Shown here piece after piece: positions 27,073-34,032 of a DNA stretch of 39,393 bases. Each line of letters begins with the position of its first letter. Within the stretch, counting starts at the first letter, position 1. Location of the stretch: assembly GCA_015486015.1 (NCBI GenBank), contig WFSL01000037.1, positions 1 to 39,393 on the forward strand, read 5' to 3'. The notes beneath the pieces were generated by a model that worked only from the letters and a program-made list of their open reading frames with translations, did not search any database and had not been told where the DNA came from. The stretch comes from Aquificota bacterium. Its GTDB lineage: Bacteria; Thermosulfidibacterota; Thermosulfidibacteria; Thermosulfidibacterales; B14-G1. The translations under genes and the position numbers were made by a program.

Positions 27073-27101
27073 AAAGAACGGGTGACTGCCCGTTCTTTTT
27101 T
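27073..27101 (+). terminator. Intrinsic terminator (or attenuator) between khpA and rimM
   Basis: A perfect 10-bp stem AAAGAACGGG / CCCGTTCTTT with a six-base loop (TGACTG, 27083-27088) is followed by an unbroken run of T to 27101. It lies 31 bp after khpA and 21 bp before the rimM start. As the genes downstream belong to the same conserved operon, it may terminate only part of transcription or be regulated. Confidence 0.8.
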
Positions 27102-27122
27102 CTCCCTTATGGTAAGGTATCT

Positions 27123-27629
27123 ATGGAGGATGAGTGGGTTGCTATATGCAGGCTGGTAAGACCCCATGGTGTAAGGGGAGAAGTGAAGGGTGTCTCACTT
27201 ACCGATGTTGTGGAGAACCTATTGGGGAGGGAATGGATTTACTGGGTTCAGGGCAGTATACGTCGAAGGTTAGAAATAGAATTTGCTCGTCTGCAGGGTC
27301 TATTCATCGTCTTCAAGTTTAGGGGTGTGGAAGACAGAGAGGCTGCTCAGGAGTTGGTTGGTGGGCATCTGGAGATCCCTGTGAATGAGTTGGTTCCTCT
27401 GCCGCCCGGGGAATTCTATTGGTATCAACTTCTCGGATTAGATGTATATACCTTAGAAGGCGAGCATCTGGGTGTCCTGGAGGAGATCATGGAGACTGCG
27501 GGTCATGATGTGTATGTAGTAAGGAAGGGGAATGAGGAGATACTGATCCCCGCTGTGAGGGAGGTGGTGAGGCAGGTCTCATTGGAGGAGGGGCGTATAG
27601 TCGTTAGTCTGCTGGAGGGGCTCAGGTGA
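27123..27629 (+). CDS. rimM: Ribosome maturation factor RimM
   Basis: RimM binds S19 and assists maturation of the 30S head. The N-terminal RimM domain begins AICRLVRPHGVRGEVKG, and the PRC-barrel follows from LPPGEFYWYQLLGLDVYT to EEILIPAV. ATG 27123 gives 168 residues, the usual length; AAGG lies about six bases before it. Open frame extends upstream through the terminator hairpin but is unlikely to be translated. The stop overlaps trmD by 4 bp. Confidence 0.93.
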   Translation: MEDEWVAICRLVRPHGVRGEVKGVSLTDVVENLLGREWIYWVQGSIRRRLEIEFARLQGLFIVFKFRGVEDREAAQELVGGHLEIPVNELVPLPPGEFYWYQLLGLDVYTLEGEHLGVLEEIMETAGHDVYVVRKGNEEILIPAVREVVRQVSLEEGRIVVSLLEGLR

Positions 27630-28366
27630 GGTTCTATGTGGTTACTATCTTTCCCAATGTATTGGAGGCCCTGGACTTTAGCATCTTAAGGCTGGCCCAG
27701 CAGAAGGGCCTGTTAGAGGTAGTGCCTGTCAATCCTCGGGACTTTGCTCAGGATAAGCATAGGACTGTGGACGATGAGCCTTACGGTGGGGGGGTGGGGA
27801 TGGTGTTGAAACCTGAGCCTTTGGTAGCCGCCATAGAGGAGGTGAGACGTTGCGACCCTGGGGTTCAGGTGTACCTTCTCTCTCCTCGGGGTCTTCCCTT
27901 CAACCAATCTATGGCCCAGAACCTGGCCCATATGCACTCTGTAGTTCTGGTTTGTGGTCGTTACGAGGGGGTAGATGAAAGGGTAAGGTCTTATGTAGAT
28001 GGCGAGATATCCCTGGGGGACTTTGTCATGGCTGGTGGGGAATTGGCATCTATGGTAATCATAGAGGCCGTTGCCAGGCTTGTTCCCGGAGTGCTGGGTG
28101 CTCAGGAGTCCTTGGAGGAAGAAAGCTTTGTAGATCATCTTTTAGAGTATCCTCAGTATACCAGGCCTTCCCTTTACAGGGGCATGGAGGTGCCAGCTGT
28201 ATTGCGCTCCGGGGATCACCATGAGGTCTCCAGATGGCGTCGGTTTCAAAGGATCAAAGTCACATGGGAAAGGAGGCCCGATCTCCTATCCCGTGCTGCC
28301 TTGACAGCCGAAGACAAAGCATTCCTGGAGCTGCTCCTTAGGGGTAAAGACCCATGGGAGCATTGA
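27626..28366 (+). CDS. trmD: tRNA (guanine-37-N1)-methyltransferase TrmD
   Basis: TrmD is a SPOUT methyltransferase that makes m1G37 to prevent frameshifting. The deep trefoil knot motifs are present: [15 protein letters not shown] and [19 protein letters not shown], then [14 protein letters not shown]. The 246 residues are typical. The GTG start overlaps the rimM stop (GTGA), and the stop overlaps the next methyltransferase gene by 13 bp. Confidence 0.96.
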   Translation: MRFYVVTIFPNVLEALDFSILRLAQQKGLLEVVPVNPRDFAQDKHRTVDDEPYGGGVGMVLKPEPLVAAIEEVRRCDPGVQVYLLSPRGLPFNQSMAQNLAHMHSVVLVCGRYEGVDERVRSYVDGEISLGDFVMAGGELASMVIIEAVARLVPGVLGAQESLEEESFVDHLLEYPQYTRPSLYRGMEVPAVLRSGDHHEVSRWRRFQRIKVTWERRPDLLSRAALTAEDKAFLELLLRGKDPWEH

Positions 28367-28926
28367 GGTATTACCTGGCCCTACTTCACTACCCTGTCTA
28401 TAACAAGGAGGGGTGGGTGGTGGTTTCATCTATAACAAACCTGGACATCCATGACCTCTCCAGGTTAGTGAAAACTTATAATGGTCGGGCCCTTTATATG
28501 ATAACCCCTTTGGAGAACCAGAGGGCTATGATAGAGCGAATATGTGCCCATTGGAAAAGTGGTTTTGGCGCGACTTACAACCCCAACAGGGGTGAGGCGC
28601 TGGAGCTGGTGAGGGTCATCCCTTCCTTAGAGGATATGGCAAATGAAATCACAAAGGAGGAGGGAGAACCTCCCATCCTGGTGGCCACATCTGCAAGGGA
28701 ATGGGAAGGAAGCCTTATTGGTTATAGTGAGTTAGGGGAAATGATCCTTAAGGGCGACGATCCTGTGGTCATCCTTTTTGGTACAGGATGGGGATTAACC
28801 CAGGAAGTGATAAGGGGTTGCCATTACTTGCTGAGGCCTATAAAAGGGATGAGTCGTTACAATCACCTTTCTGTGAGGTGTGCAGCTGCTATTGTGTTGG
28901 ACAGGCTATTTTTCAAGGAGGAGTAG
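28354..28926 (+). CDS. TrmD-associated SPOUT-like RNA methyltransferase
   Basis: This 190-residue protein of the SAM-dependent RNA methyltransferase family (TM1570-like) is often found between trmD and rplS in deltaproteobacteria, Thermotogae and Aquificae. The N-terminus [19 protein letters not shown] and the [16 protein letters not shown] stretch are characteristic, with a knot-like [14 protein letters not shown] near the C-terminus. The RNA target is unknown. It overlaps trmD by 13 bp, and rplS follows after 3 bp. Confidence 0.85.
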   Translation: MGALRYYLALLHYPVYNKEGWVVVSSITNLDIHDLSRLVKTYNGRALYMITPLENQRAMIERICAHWKSGFGATYNPNRGEALELVRVIPSLEDMANEITKEEGEPPILVATSAREWEGSLIGYSELGEMILKGDDPVVILFGTGWGLTQEVIRGCHYLLRPIKGMSRYNHLSVRCAAAIVLDRLFFKEE

Positions 28927-28929
28927 ACC

Positions 28930-29298
28930 ATGAGCGAGGAAATCATCAGGTCCATTGAGTCCAGGTACCTGAGGGATGATCTCCCCGACTTTAAAGTGGG
29001 TGACACTGTACGTGTGTACTTCAAGATTAGAGAGGGGGACAAGGAGAGGATACAGCCCTTTGAGGGGGTAGTTATACGCTTTCAAGGGGCCATGAACAGG
29101 AGAACGTTTACTGTGAGACGCATAACCGGTGGTTTGGGGGTAGAAAGGACCTTCCCTTACCACTCTCCCAGGTTGGAGAAGATAGAGGTTCTCCGCAGGG
29201 GTAAGGTGAGGAGGGCCAAGCTCTACTATCTCAGGGAGCGTATGGGTAAGGCTGCCAGGGTGAAGGAAAGGTTCTACGCTCGTGAAAACAAGAAGTGA
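28930..29298 (+). CDS. rplS: 50S ribosomal protein L19
   Basis: L19 lies at the 30S-50S interface. [51 protein letters not shown] and [10 protein letters not shown] are all typical. There are 122 residues, with AAGGAGG before the ATG. It is the last gene of the ffh-rplS operon. The rnhB gene often found next is absent, and the accessory region begins within about 50 bp. Confidence 0.95.
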   Translation: MSEEIIRSIESRYLRDDLPDFKVGDTVRVYFKIREGDKERIQPFEGVVIRFQGAMNRRTFTVRRITGGLGVERTFPYHSPRLEKIEVLRRGKVRRAKLYYLRERMGKAARVKERFYARENKK

Positions 29299-29350
29299 TT
29301 GGATGGCCGTTTCATTTTTGTAGGCATCATAGGAGTTTTTATTCGTGAGT

Positions 29351-29382
29351 GGAATTACCAAATTCAAGACCTGACCCCCAAA
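29351..29382 (-). repeat. Tail-motif copy of the composite repeat (GGTCAGGTCTTGAATTTGG)
   Basis: On the minus strand this reads GGTCAGGTCTTGAATTTGG preceded by GGG and followed by TAATTCC. The same motif recurs at 31289-31318, 34159-34193 and 36475-36507 in the same orientation. Here it supplies the stop codon and last residues of the sugar transferase. Confidence 0.75.
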
Positions 29383-30050
29383 GCTCCTTGCACAATCCTG
29401 ATCCCTCTTAGCGCCCTCCTCCATTTCCTGAGCATCTGGGGTTTTCCCCTGTCCTCCCACTTGCCCATAAAAGTGATGAGGAAGGAGAAGAGTATAAGCT
29501 GGACATCCAGGGGAAAAGACTGGTTTTCTATATAGAACAAATCATACCTCAGCTTGTGCCTGGGGGGAGTGTCGTATTTCCCATAAACCTGAGCTACCCC
29601 TGTGAGTCCAGGCTGAACCTGGAATCTCTCCATAAACCCGGGGATCTCCCTGGTGAACTCCTCCACCAGCTCCGGCCTTTCAGGCCTCGGTCCCACAAAG
29701 CTCATATCACCCTTAAAGATGCTCCAGAGCTGAGGCAGCTCGTCCATGGCCGTGGCCCTCAGGACTCTGCCCACCCTGGTCACCCGGTGATCATTCTCGG
29801 AAGCCCAGACCGCTCCAGTGCGTTTTTCCGCATCGGGGATCATGGAACGAAACTTGTAGACCTTAAAAACTCTGCCCCCTTTTCCCACCCTCTCCTGGCT
29901 GTAAAAGACAGGTCCCCCATCCTCCAGCTTTATGGCAGCAGCAATCAACAGCCACAGAGGGAGAGAAGCGATAAGACCAATGCCAGAAAAAAATATGTCA
30001 AAAATGCGCTTCAAAAGTGAAGTATGATCCAGCCCACCCATACACCCCAC
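29364..30050 (-). CDS. Undecaprenyl-phosphate sugar phosphotransferase
   Basis: This bacterial sugar transferase (WbaP/PssY C-terminal domain family) starts a repeat-unit polysaccharide by loading a sugar-1-phosphate onto undecaprenyl phosphate. One N-terminal transmembrane or re-entrant helix (about residues 17-40) is followed by KVYKFRSM, RVGRVLRATAMDELPQLW, FVGPRPERPE and QVQPGLTGVAQV, the catalytic block of the family. There are 228 residues. The extreme C-terminus (GVRS and the stop) is encoded by a repeat copy, so the original end was probably different. It may be the surviving member of an exopolysaccharide locus, with wrecked pieces at 35 kb. Confidence 0.9.
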   Translation of the reverse strand: MGCMGGLDHTSLLKRIFDIFFSGIGLIASLPLWLLIAAAIKLEDGGPVFYSQERVGKGGRVFKVYKFRSMIPDAEKRTGAVWASENDHRVTRVGRVLRATAMDELPQLWSIFKGDMSFVGPRPERPELVEEFTREIPGFMERFQVQPGLTGVAQVYGKYDTPPRHKLRYDLFYIENQSFPLDVQLILFSFLITFMGKWEDRGKPQMLRKWRRALRGIRIVQGALGVRS

Positions 30051-30136
30051 CCACTAAAGAGACCAGAAGTTTGTAAAAGTATAGTCAAAAGTACTGAAGA
30101 AGTAAAGCAACCTACTTTCTCCAGGTTTTTCCTGGC

Positions 30137-30360
30137 ATCTGGTCTATTTGGTCTATCTGGTCGGCATGGGTGAGAAAGGGTTTATACCGTTTATTGGGTT
30201 TGTTGGGTTGAGGCAGGAAAGGCGAGAAATGCGGGAAATGCGAGACAGGCAGGGAAAGCCTCATTTCGCTAACTCCACTGATTTTAGTGATTTCTAATTT
30301 CACACTCAACGCCTATGCCTTCAATCCCTTAATCCTTACTCCTTACTCCTTAATCCTACC
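30137..30360 (+). repeat. Composite repeat copy R1
   Basis: A 9-bp array (GGTCTATTT, GGTCTATCT, GGTCGGCAT) at about 30137-30170 is followed by a TTTGTTGGGTT stretch, then GCGAGAAAT/GCGGGAAAT units to about 30255. A T-rich block of repeated CCTTAATCC/CCTTACT words runs at 30318-30360. No hairpin CCACCTACGAAGTGG is visible in this copy. It is located between the sugar transferase and the first toxin gene. Confidence 0.7.
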
Positions 30361-30491
30361 AATCAGTTCAAGATGGTGCTGGGCGGCTACGGTGAGGGAG
30401 AGATTCCGCTCTGCATACTGCCTGCCCCCTTCTGCCCGTCTCATCCCTCTTTTCCATTTGTAAAAAGGGTGTCTTTGACATCTTTTAGCAC
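30361..30491 (-). other. Gap after mazF with a possible gene remnant
   Basis: The stretch 30051-30491 has no confident gene. On the minus strand an unassigned 33-codon frame (30444 to 30343, beginning MRRAEGGRQYAERN) runs into the T-rich repeat block of R1. It has no ribosome-binding site that I would trust and no recognised family. It may be the tail of a lost gene. Confidence 0.2.
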
Positions 30492-30845
30492 TTAAGCAAA
30501 CTCTAAAACCAGCTTAACCGCCTCTTCCACCTGGGCCATAACTTCCCTCTCCAACGTCCCGATTCGTTCAACAAACCTCCCCTTGGATATGGTGAGCAAC
30601 TGCTCGGCTTTTACATAAGATCTCCTCTTCAATCCATTCCTGGGCGAGGGTTCCACAGGCACGTGAAAGGGAACGGGCTTACCTCTGGTGCTTACTGCAA
30701 CCACTATCGTATTGGGATATCTGGGGTTAGAGCTGGCAGCATCCGTTTGAACGACCAAGGCAGGCCTGAGCCCCTGCTGCTCTGATCCTCTTCCAGGGGA
30801 CCAATCAACCCACCAGATCTCTCCCCGCCGAACATCCCTGCTCAT
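30492..30845 (-). CDS. MazF/PemK-family endoribonuclease toxin
   Basis: This 117-residue toxin of the MazF/PemK family cuts mRNA at short sequence motifs. RRGEIWWVDWSPGRGSEQQGLRPALVVQ is the family N-terminus (arginine and glutamine of the active site loop). VPFHVPVEPS and SYVKAEQLLTISKGRFVERIGTL form the remaining core. The ATG overlaps the antitoxin stop (ATGA), giving the usual antitoxin-first coupling. A truncated second homologue lies at 37345-37410. Intact and probably functional. Confidence 0.88.
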   Translation of the reverse strand: MSRDVRRGEIWWVDWSPGRGSEQQGLRPALVVQTDAASSNPRYPNTIVVAVSTRGKPVPFHVPVEPSPRNGLKRRSYVKAEQLLTISKGRFVERIGTLEREVMAQVEEAVKLVLEFA

Positions 30846-31081
30846 TCCCCAAGCACCACACGTCTCTGAGCCTCAAAGGCATACTTCACATCCACCTCTT
30901 CTGCATCATCAGCCACCAGAGAGAAGCAGTCAAACAACCTTTTTCTTCTCTCTTCCTTCAACTTTTCCTCCAAAAGCTCACGCATGTAGCAGGAGAAGCT
31001 TTTCCCTTTCTCCTTGGCCATTTCTTTCGCCCCTTGGTATATCTCTGGAGGGAGACGGAGAGTTAAAGCCACCTTCTTCAT
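30842..31081 (-). CDS. Ribbon-helix-helix antitoxin of the MazF module
   Basis: This roughly 79-residue antitoxin has an N-terminal ribbon-helix-helix DNA-binding domain (VALTLRLPPEIYQGAKEMAKEKGKS, then SCYMRELLEEKLKEE) and a C-terminal toxin-binding tail. It should neutralise the MazF product and repress the operon. ATG 31081 is preferred over an in-frame GTG at 31096, since GGTGGG precedes it. The promoter/operator lies at 31111-31151. Confidence 0.82.
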   Translation of the reverse strand: MKKVALTLRLPPEIYQGAKEMAKEKGKSFSCYMRELLEEKLKEERRKRLFDCFSLVADDAEEVDVKYAFEAQRRVVLGE

Positions 31082-31110
31082 CTGCACCCACCTCACGATT
31101 CATTTTCTAG

Positions 31111-31151
31111 TGTCCTTAGAATATACCATAAACTGATACCTATCAAGGACA
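31111..31151 (-). promoter_or_regulatory. Promoter flanked by inverted repeat, mazEF module 1
   Basis: The half-sites TGTCCTT (31111-31117) and AAGGACA (31145-31151) flank a promoter reading TTGATA (31141-31146), 15-bp spacer, TATATT (31120-31125) on the minus strand. A smaller GATA-CC-TATC palindrome lies inside. This arrangement suits autorepression by the ribbon-helix-helix antitoxin. Confidence 0.45.
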
Positions 31152-31159
31152 TTAAAAGT

Positions 31160-31318
31160 TCTGGTCTATTTTGTCGGGCTGGGCGAGGCAGGCGGGAAAA
31201 GCGCGCAATGCGACCTACGAAGTGGAATAGTAGAAAATAGGGTGCTGGTTTTGAGGGGGTGGCAGGTTCCTTATAAAGGGGCAGGGGAAATTACCAAATT
31301 CAAAATCCGACCCCCAGG
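31160..31318 (+). repeat. Composite repeat copy R2 (with full tail)
   Basis: A short GGTCTATTT piece is followed by GGCGAGGCAGGCGGGAAAA, GCGCGCAATGC, a hairpin unit (31212-31225) and a long tail ending in the tail motif (31289-31318). Positions 31194-31318 match 36383-36507 with about seven differences in 125 by eye. The copy ends 12 bp from the stop codon of the PIN toxin at 31331. Confidence 0.85.
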
Positions 31319-31330
31319 GTATGCCCTCCC

Positions 31331-31732
31331 TCAAGGCACAAGGGAAAAACCCAATACTTCAAAGTCCCTGTCGTACCCGAAAACCCTGTCAATGCCCATC
31401 TGCCTCATTACAGCAAAGCTTGTGCAATCGGTGTAGCTGAAGCGGTGGTCATCATACCTTACAAAGATCTCCCATGCCCTTCTCCTAAGGTTCCTGTCCA
31501 CCTCTACCAGATCAACCACTGAGCTTTTTAGTAACGATTCTCCCAAAATCACAGCCTCCCCATGCCCCACCCTCATCCTCACAATGGTCACCGTCTCATC
31601 GAATACATAATCTGTGGTGACCAGGGGAATCCTCTCTTTCCTCAAATACTCAGCCACTTCCCTGGCCGTCTGGTGATTCTGATCCCTCCTATCGTACAGA
31701 GCAAGCCAGGCACTGGTATCCACAAAGATCAC
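31331..31732 (-). CDS. PIN-domain toxin (VapC family)
   Basis: This 133-residue PIN ribonuclease has the acidic active-site residues in FVDTSAWLALYD (D5), DYVFDETVT (E near 46), SYTDCTSFAVM (D near 102) and FGYDRDFEVLG. Most VapC toxins cleave tRNA or rRNA. The gene overlaps its antitoxin by 4 bp. Its stop lies 12 bp from a repeat copy. It appears complete. Confidence 0.88.
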   Translation of the reverse strand: MIFVDTSAWLALYDRRDQNHQTAREVAEYLRKERIPLVTTDYVFDETVTIVRMRVGHGEAVILGESLLKSSVVDLVEVDRNLRRRAWEIFVRYDDHRFSYTDCTSFAVMRQMGIDRVFGYDRDFEVLGFSLVP

Positions 31733-31974
31733 TTCCCTTCCACCTTGTAAAGGTAGTAATCATGCCTCGATGAGAGATCTCCCCAGGTGCTCTCTGCTTT
31801 GCCAATTAAGCTCCACACCGGATCCTTATCCCAATCCACCCTCTTCTTACGTTCCAGGTATTCCATCACGGCCACCCGCACCACCTCGGCCATACTGACC
31901 CCTTCCTTCTCTGCCTCCTCTTTCACCTTTTGGAGAAGCTCCTCAGGAAAATAAAGCTGAGTCCTTTTGGACAT
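31729..31974 (-). CDS. Ribbon-helix-helix antitoxin of the PIN module
   Basis: About 81 residues. The N-terminal RHH domain (QLYFPEELLQKVKEEAEKEG, then SMAEVVRVAVMEYLERKK) resembles CopG/VapB regulators, and the C-terminal tail (WSLIGKAESTWGDLSSRHDYYLY) is typical of PIN-toxin partners. The start ATG 31974 has GGAGG five bases before; the ATG at 31986 overlaps that ribosome-binding site. A palindromic operator lies just upstream. Confidence 0.85.
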   Translation of the reverse strand: MSKRTQLYFPEELLQKVKEEAEKEGVSMAEVVRVAVMEYLERKKRVDWDKDPVWSLIGKAESTWGDLSSRHDYYLYKVEGK

Positions 31975-31990
31975 TTTCACCTCCATTAGC

Positions 31991-32030
31991 TGTATACAGT
32001 ATACATATACATCATACCCTGATCTGTCAA
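31991..32030 (-). promoter_or_regulatory. Promoter and palindromic operator of the PIN module
   Basis: TGTATAC A GTATACA (31991-32005) is a perfect 7-bp inverted repeat, with another ATATAC half-site next to it. TTGACA on the minus strand (32025-32030) is the -35; the -10 would be within the TATA-rich operator. Repressor binding would block the promoter directly, as expected for RHH antitoxin autoregulation. Confidence 0.65.
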
Positions 32031-32290
32031 CCTATTTGGTCTATTTGGTCTGTTTGGTTGATCTATGTGAGAAAGGCGAAACAAGCGCGAAAAGCAAGAC
32101 AAGCGAGAAAAGTGGGAAAGCGAGAAAGGTGGTAAGGCGGGAAAAGCGCGCAATGCCACCTACGAAGCGGGATAATAGAACATGGGCGAGAAATGCGAGA
32201 CACGCGGGAAAAGCGAGATTAACTTTACCCCTTCAATCCTTAATCCTCTAATCCTTACCCCTACATACACCACCGACTAAGTGGCTCAAA
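32031..32290 (+). repeat. Composite repeat copy R3
   Basis: The array GGTCTATTT/GGTCTGTTT (32031-32065) passes into AAGCGAGAA-like 9-mers (to about 32150), GCGCGCAATGC, a hairpin unit CCACCTACGAAGCGG (32156-32170) and a second round of GCGAGAAAT units. A T-rich tail (TTCAATCCTTAATCC, 32225-32265) and a decayed hairpin near 32276 follow. The 32291-32345 remainder holds diverged GCGCTCC-type repeat sequence. No gene is seen in 31987-32345. Confidence 0.8.
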
Positions 32291-32345
32291 AGCGCTCCAA
32301 TACTGGCTTTAACACCGCGCCTGCGAAGCAGAACAGGTATGGGCC

Positions 32346-32700
32346 TCAGATCTCCTTTAACCCCACTGCTATTTTTAAAGCCTCGTCCAATCTCAACATC
32401 GTATCTTCGGGCAGTACACCGAGTTTCCCAAGGACCTTCTTTTGTCTATAGCCCTTATCTGAAGGAGTAGAACTTTAGATTTCCGGGTTAATCCAGCTTC
32501 AGGGGGTTTTATCAAAACCTCAAAGGGGTAAACCCTATCCGTTTTTTAGTAGTTAGAGCGGCCACGATCACCACAGGGCTATACTTATTTATGATATCTG
32601 GAGAGATTACCACAGCCGGTCTTTTACCAGCCTGCTCAGATCCTTCCACAGGATCCAGCCGAACCCACACAACGTCCCCTCTACCTCTTCTTCCAGGGGA
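32346..32700 (-). pseudogene. Frameshifted MazF-family toxin
   Basis: Three frames together spell a MazF toxin. The N-terminal part is [20 protein letters not shown], then PAVVISPDI to VAALTTKK. A middle part follows after a shift near 32530 ([20 protein letters not shown], then VLLLQIRAIDKRR). A final part comes after a second shift near 32430 (LGKLGVLPEDTMLRLDEAL to the stop at 32346). No good start codon remains at the antitoxin junction. The toxin is therefore almost certainly inactive, unless sequencing errors explain both shifts. Confidence 0.82.
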
Positions 32701-32921
32701 TGAAACTCCTTCTCCACCTCCATATAAACCTCGGCCATCTCCTGGCACCCCTCCAGGATTTCCTTCCTGAGCCTCTCCCTTTCTTTTTCCTCAATCCACC
32801 TTGAAACAAGCTCAGTGATCACCCTACTCCTCTCCCTCTTAGGTACAATCTCCTCAAATCGCCTCCATAAAGGCTCGGTAAGGGAATACGTTCTCTTTAT
32901 AACCTTAACCCTATTTCCCAT
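32607..32921 (-). CDS. Ribbon-helix-helix antitoxin of the decayed MazF module
   Basis: The first 80 or so residues ([20 protein letters not shown], then [16 protein letters not shown], ending EFHPLEEEV) look like an RHH antitoxin of the MazE-like type paired with MazF. ATG 32921 follows AGGAGTAGAGGGC. Such proteins normally stop where mazF begins; here the frame runs on 24 residues inside the toxin region, so the end has probably been altered. TTGATC upstream and two CTGAAAG direct repeats (near 32945-32970) may be control elements. Confidence 0.65.
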   Translation of the reverse strand: MGNRVKVIKRTYSLTEPLWRRFEEIVPKRERSRVITELVSRWIEEKERERLRKEILEGCQEMAEVYMEVEKEFHPLEEEVEGTLCGFGWILWKDLSRLVKDRLW

Positions 32922-32980
32922 GCCCTCTACTCCTACAAAACAATACTTTCAGGAAAACCTTTCAGATCAACTTGTGCACG

Positions 32981-33164
32981 GTCCATCTGGCTTATTTGGT
33001 CGGTCTGGTCTATCTAGTCTATCTGGTTTCTTTGGTCTATCTGGTCCGTTTAGTCTATTGGGTTGTTGCGTTGATTGGGTTTGTTGGGTTGGGCGGGAAA
33101 AGCGAGAAAAGCAAGAGCAAGACTATTAGGAAAAGCGGAAAGCCCAGTGCCACCTGAGAAGTGG
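32981..33164 (+). repeat. Composite repeat copy R4 (longest 9-bp array)
   Basis: About sixteen consecutive 9-bp units are readable from 32981: GGTCCATCT, GGCTTATTT, GGTCGGTCT, GGTCTATCT, AGTCTATCT, GGTTTCTTT, GGTCTATCT, GGTCCGTTT and so on. They change through GTTTGTTGG to GAAAAGCGA units without losing the 9-bp phase. A variant hairpin CCACCTGAGAAGTGG (33150-33164) follows. It lies between an antitoxin start and the next toxin's end. Confidence 0.82.
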
Positions 33165-33189
33165 GATAACAGAACTTGCAGGAAGTGAA

Positions 33190-33666
33190 TCACTCACTGC
33201 CCACCGATCCCAATTTCCCCCAGGATTCAGGCCCTGCCACCTCAACCAAACCTCTAAACTTCCTAAAATCCTTCAAATTCTCAGTGCAGAGGATGCCCAA
33301 TCCATTCTCAAGGAGCGTAGCTACCAGCACCACGTCCCAGAACCTTATCCCAGTTATTCCCCTTGAGGTAGAAAGCTCCACCGCCCTTTTAACGATACCA
33401 GGAGTCACAACCAAAACATCAAACAAGCCAGATCCAAGAAGGGAGCCTATCTCCTCTCCGGCCTCTTTAGGATTCAAAGGAGCACATAAACCACCTACCG
33501 ACCGGGTAATAGACACATAGAACTCCCCCAGTACTTGGGTAGAAATGAAGGCCTTGAGTTTGCCTCTTTTTACACCACCAATAAGAGCCAGGGCTTCCGC
33601 ATGAAACCTACGGGTTGTATCGATGCAGGTAACCAAAACATTGGCATCCAGGAAAACCTCAGTCAT
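33190..33666 (-). CDS. PIN-domain toxin (VapC family)
   Basis: This 158-residue PIN ribonuclease has EVFLDANVLV (first aspartate), STQVLGEFYVS (glutamate) and GIRFWDVVLVATLLENG (third aspartate), then LCTENLKDF. It overlaps its antitoxin by 8 bp. Complete in length for the family. Confidence 0.87.
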   Translation of the reverse strand: MTEVFLDANVLVTCIDTTRRFHAEALALIGGVKRGKLKAFISTQVLGEFYVSITRSVGGLCAPLNPKEAGEEIGSLLGSGLFDVLVVTPGIVKRAVELSTSRGITGIRFWDVVLVATLLENGLGILCTENLKDFRKFRGLVEVAGPESWGKLGSVGSE

Positions 33667-33898
33667 ACAGATCCTGGCGGCTGAAATCCTTCACCCCAAT
33701 AGCCCTGGGCTTGGGCCACTCCTCCTTGGCTCTTTCCTTTAGAATGGAAGCCTTCACCAGAGATTTCCTAATAAGATCGGTAACAGTAGTTCCCCTCTTC
33801 TCAGCCTCTTCCATCAAAGCCTTCTTTTCCTCCACGGGGATCCTTATTGTGAGTGTCGTTTTAGGCTCTTTTATTCTTGACCTGGCCCGGGTTTTCAT
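33659..33898 (-). CDS. Ribbon-helix-helix antitoxin of the PIN module
   Basis: This roughly 79-residue antitoxin has a basic N-terminus and an RHH core (TTLTIRIPVEEKKALMEEA, TVTDLIRKSLVKAS). Its C-terminal tail (PKPRAIGVKDFSRQDLYD) suits toxin binding. ATG 33898 has GGAGG five bases upstream. A palindrome at 33919-33932 covers a TATATT -10. Confidence 0.82.
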   Translation of the reverse strand: MKTRARSRIKEPKTTLTIRIPVEEKKALMEEAEKRGTTVTDLIRKSLVKASILKERAKEEWPKPRAIGVKDFSRQDLYD

Positions 33899-33918
33899 AA
33901 ACACCTCCCTGTTTTTGC

Positions 33919-33932
33919 ACTATCAATATAGT
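33919..33932 (-). promoter_or_regulatory. Palindromic operator candidate
   Basis: ACTAT N4 ATAGT is an inverted repeat 21 bp upstream of the antitoxin ATG. On the minus strand it contains TATATT, a likely -10; the -35 is weak. Antitoxin-mediated repression is the simplest reading. Confidence 0.4.
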
Positions 33933-34032
33933 TCAAAATGTCGTCTAAATCTACCCCCCTCTCATGTGATCCACTTACCCAAACCTTATCTCCCACCTGA
34001 AACTGGTTTTGAGTCTGTTGCGTTTATAGCGT

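Noticed and set aside
27069-27122. N-terminal extension of RimM through the terminator hairpin
   Set aside because: It would place the hairpin inside the coding region and is unlike the family; ATG 27123 gives the standard length.
30112-30309. Minus-strand frame of 65 codons within R1
   Set aside because: It lies almost entirely within repeat sequence and shows only low-complexity translation.
32981-33140. Possible CRISPR array
   Set aside because: The period is 9 bp with no spacers of 25-40 bp between constant repeats, and no cas genes are near.
32815-33157. Plus-strand open frames full of YLV/GLS tripeptide repeats (also 31967-32251)
   Set aside because: They are translations of the 9-bp minisatellite; any frame of such an array stays open. 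No ribosome-binding site and no family.
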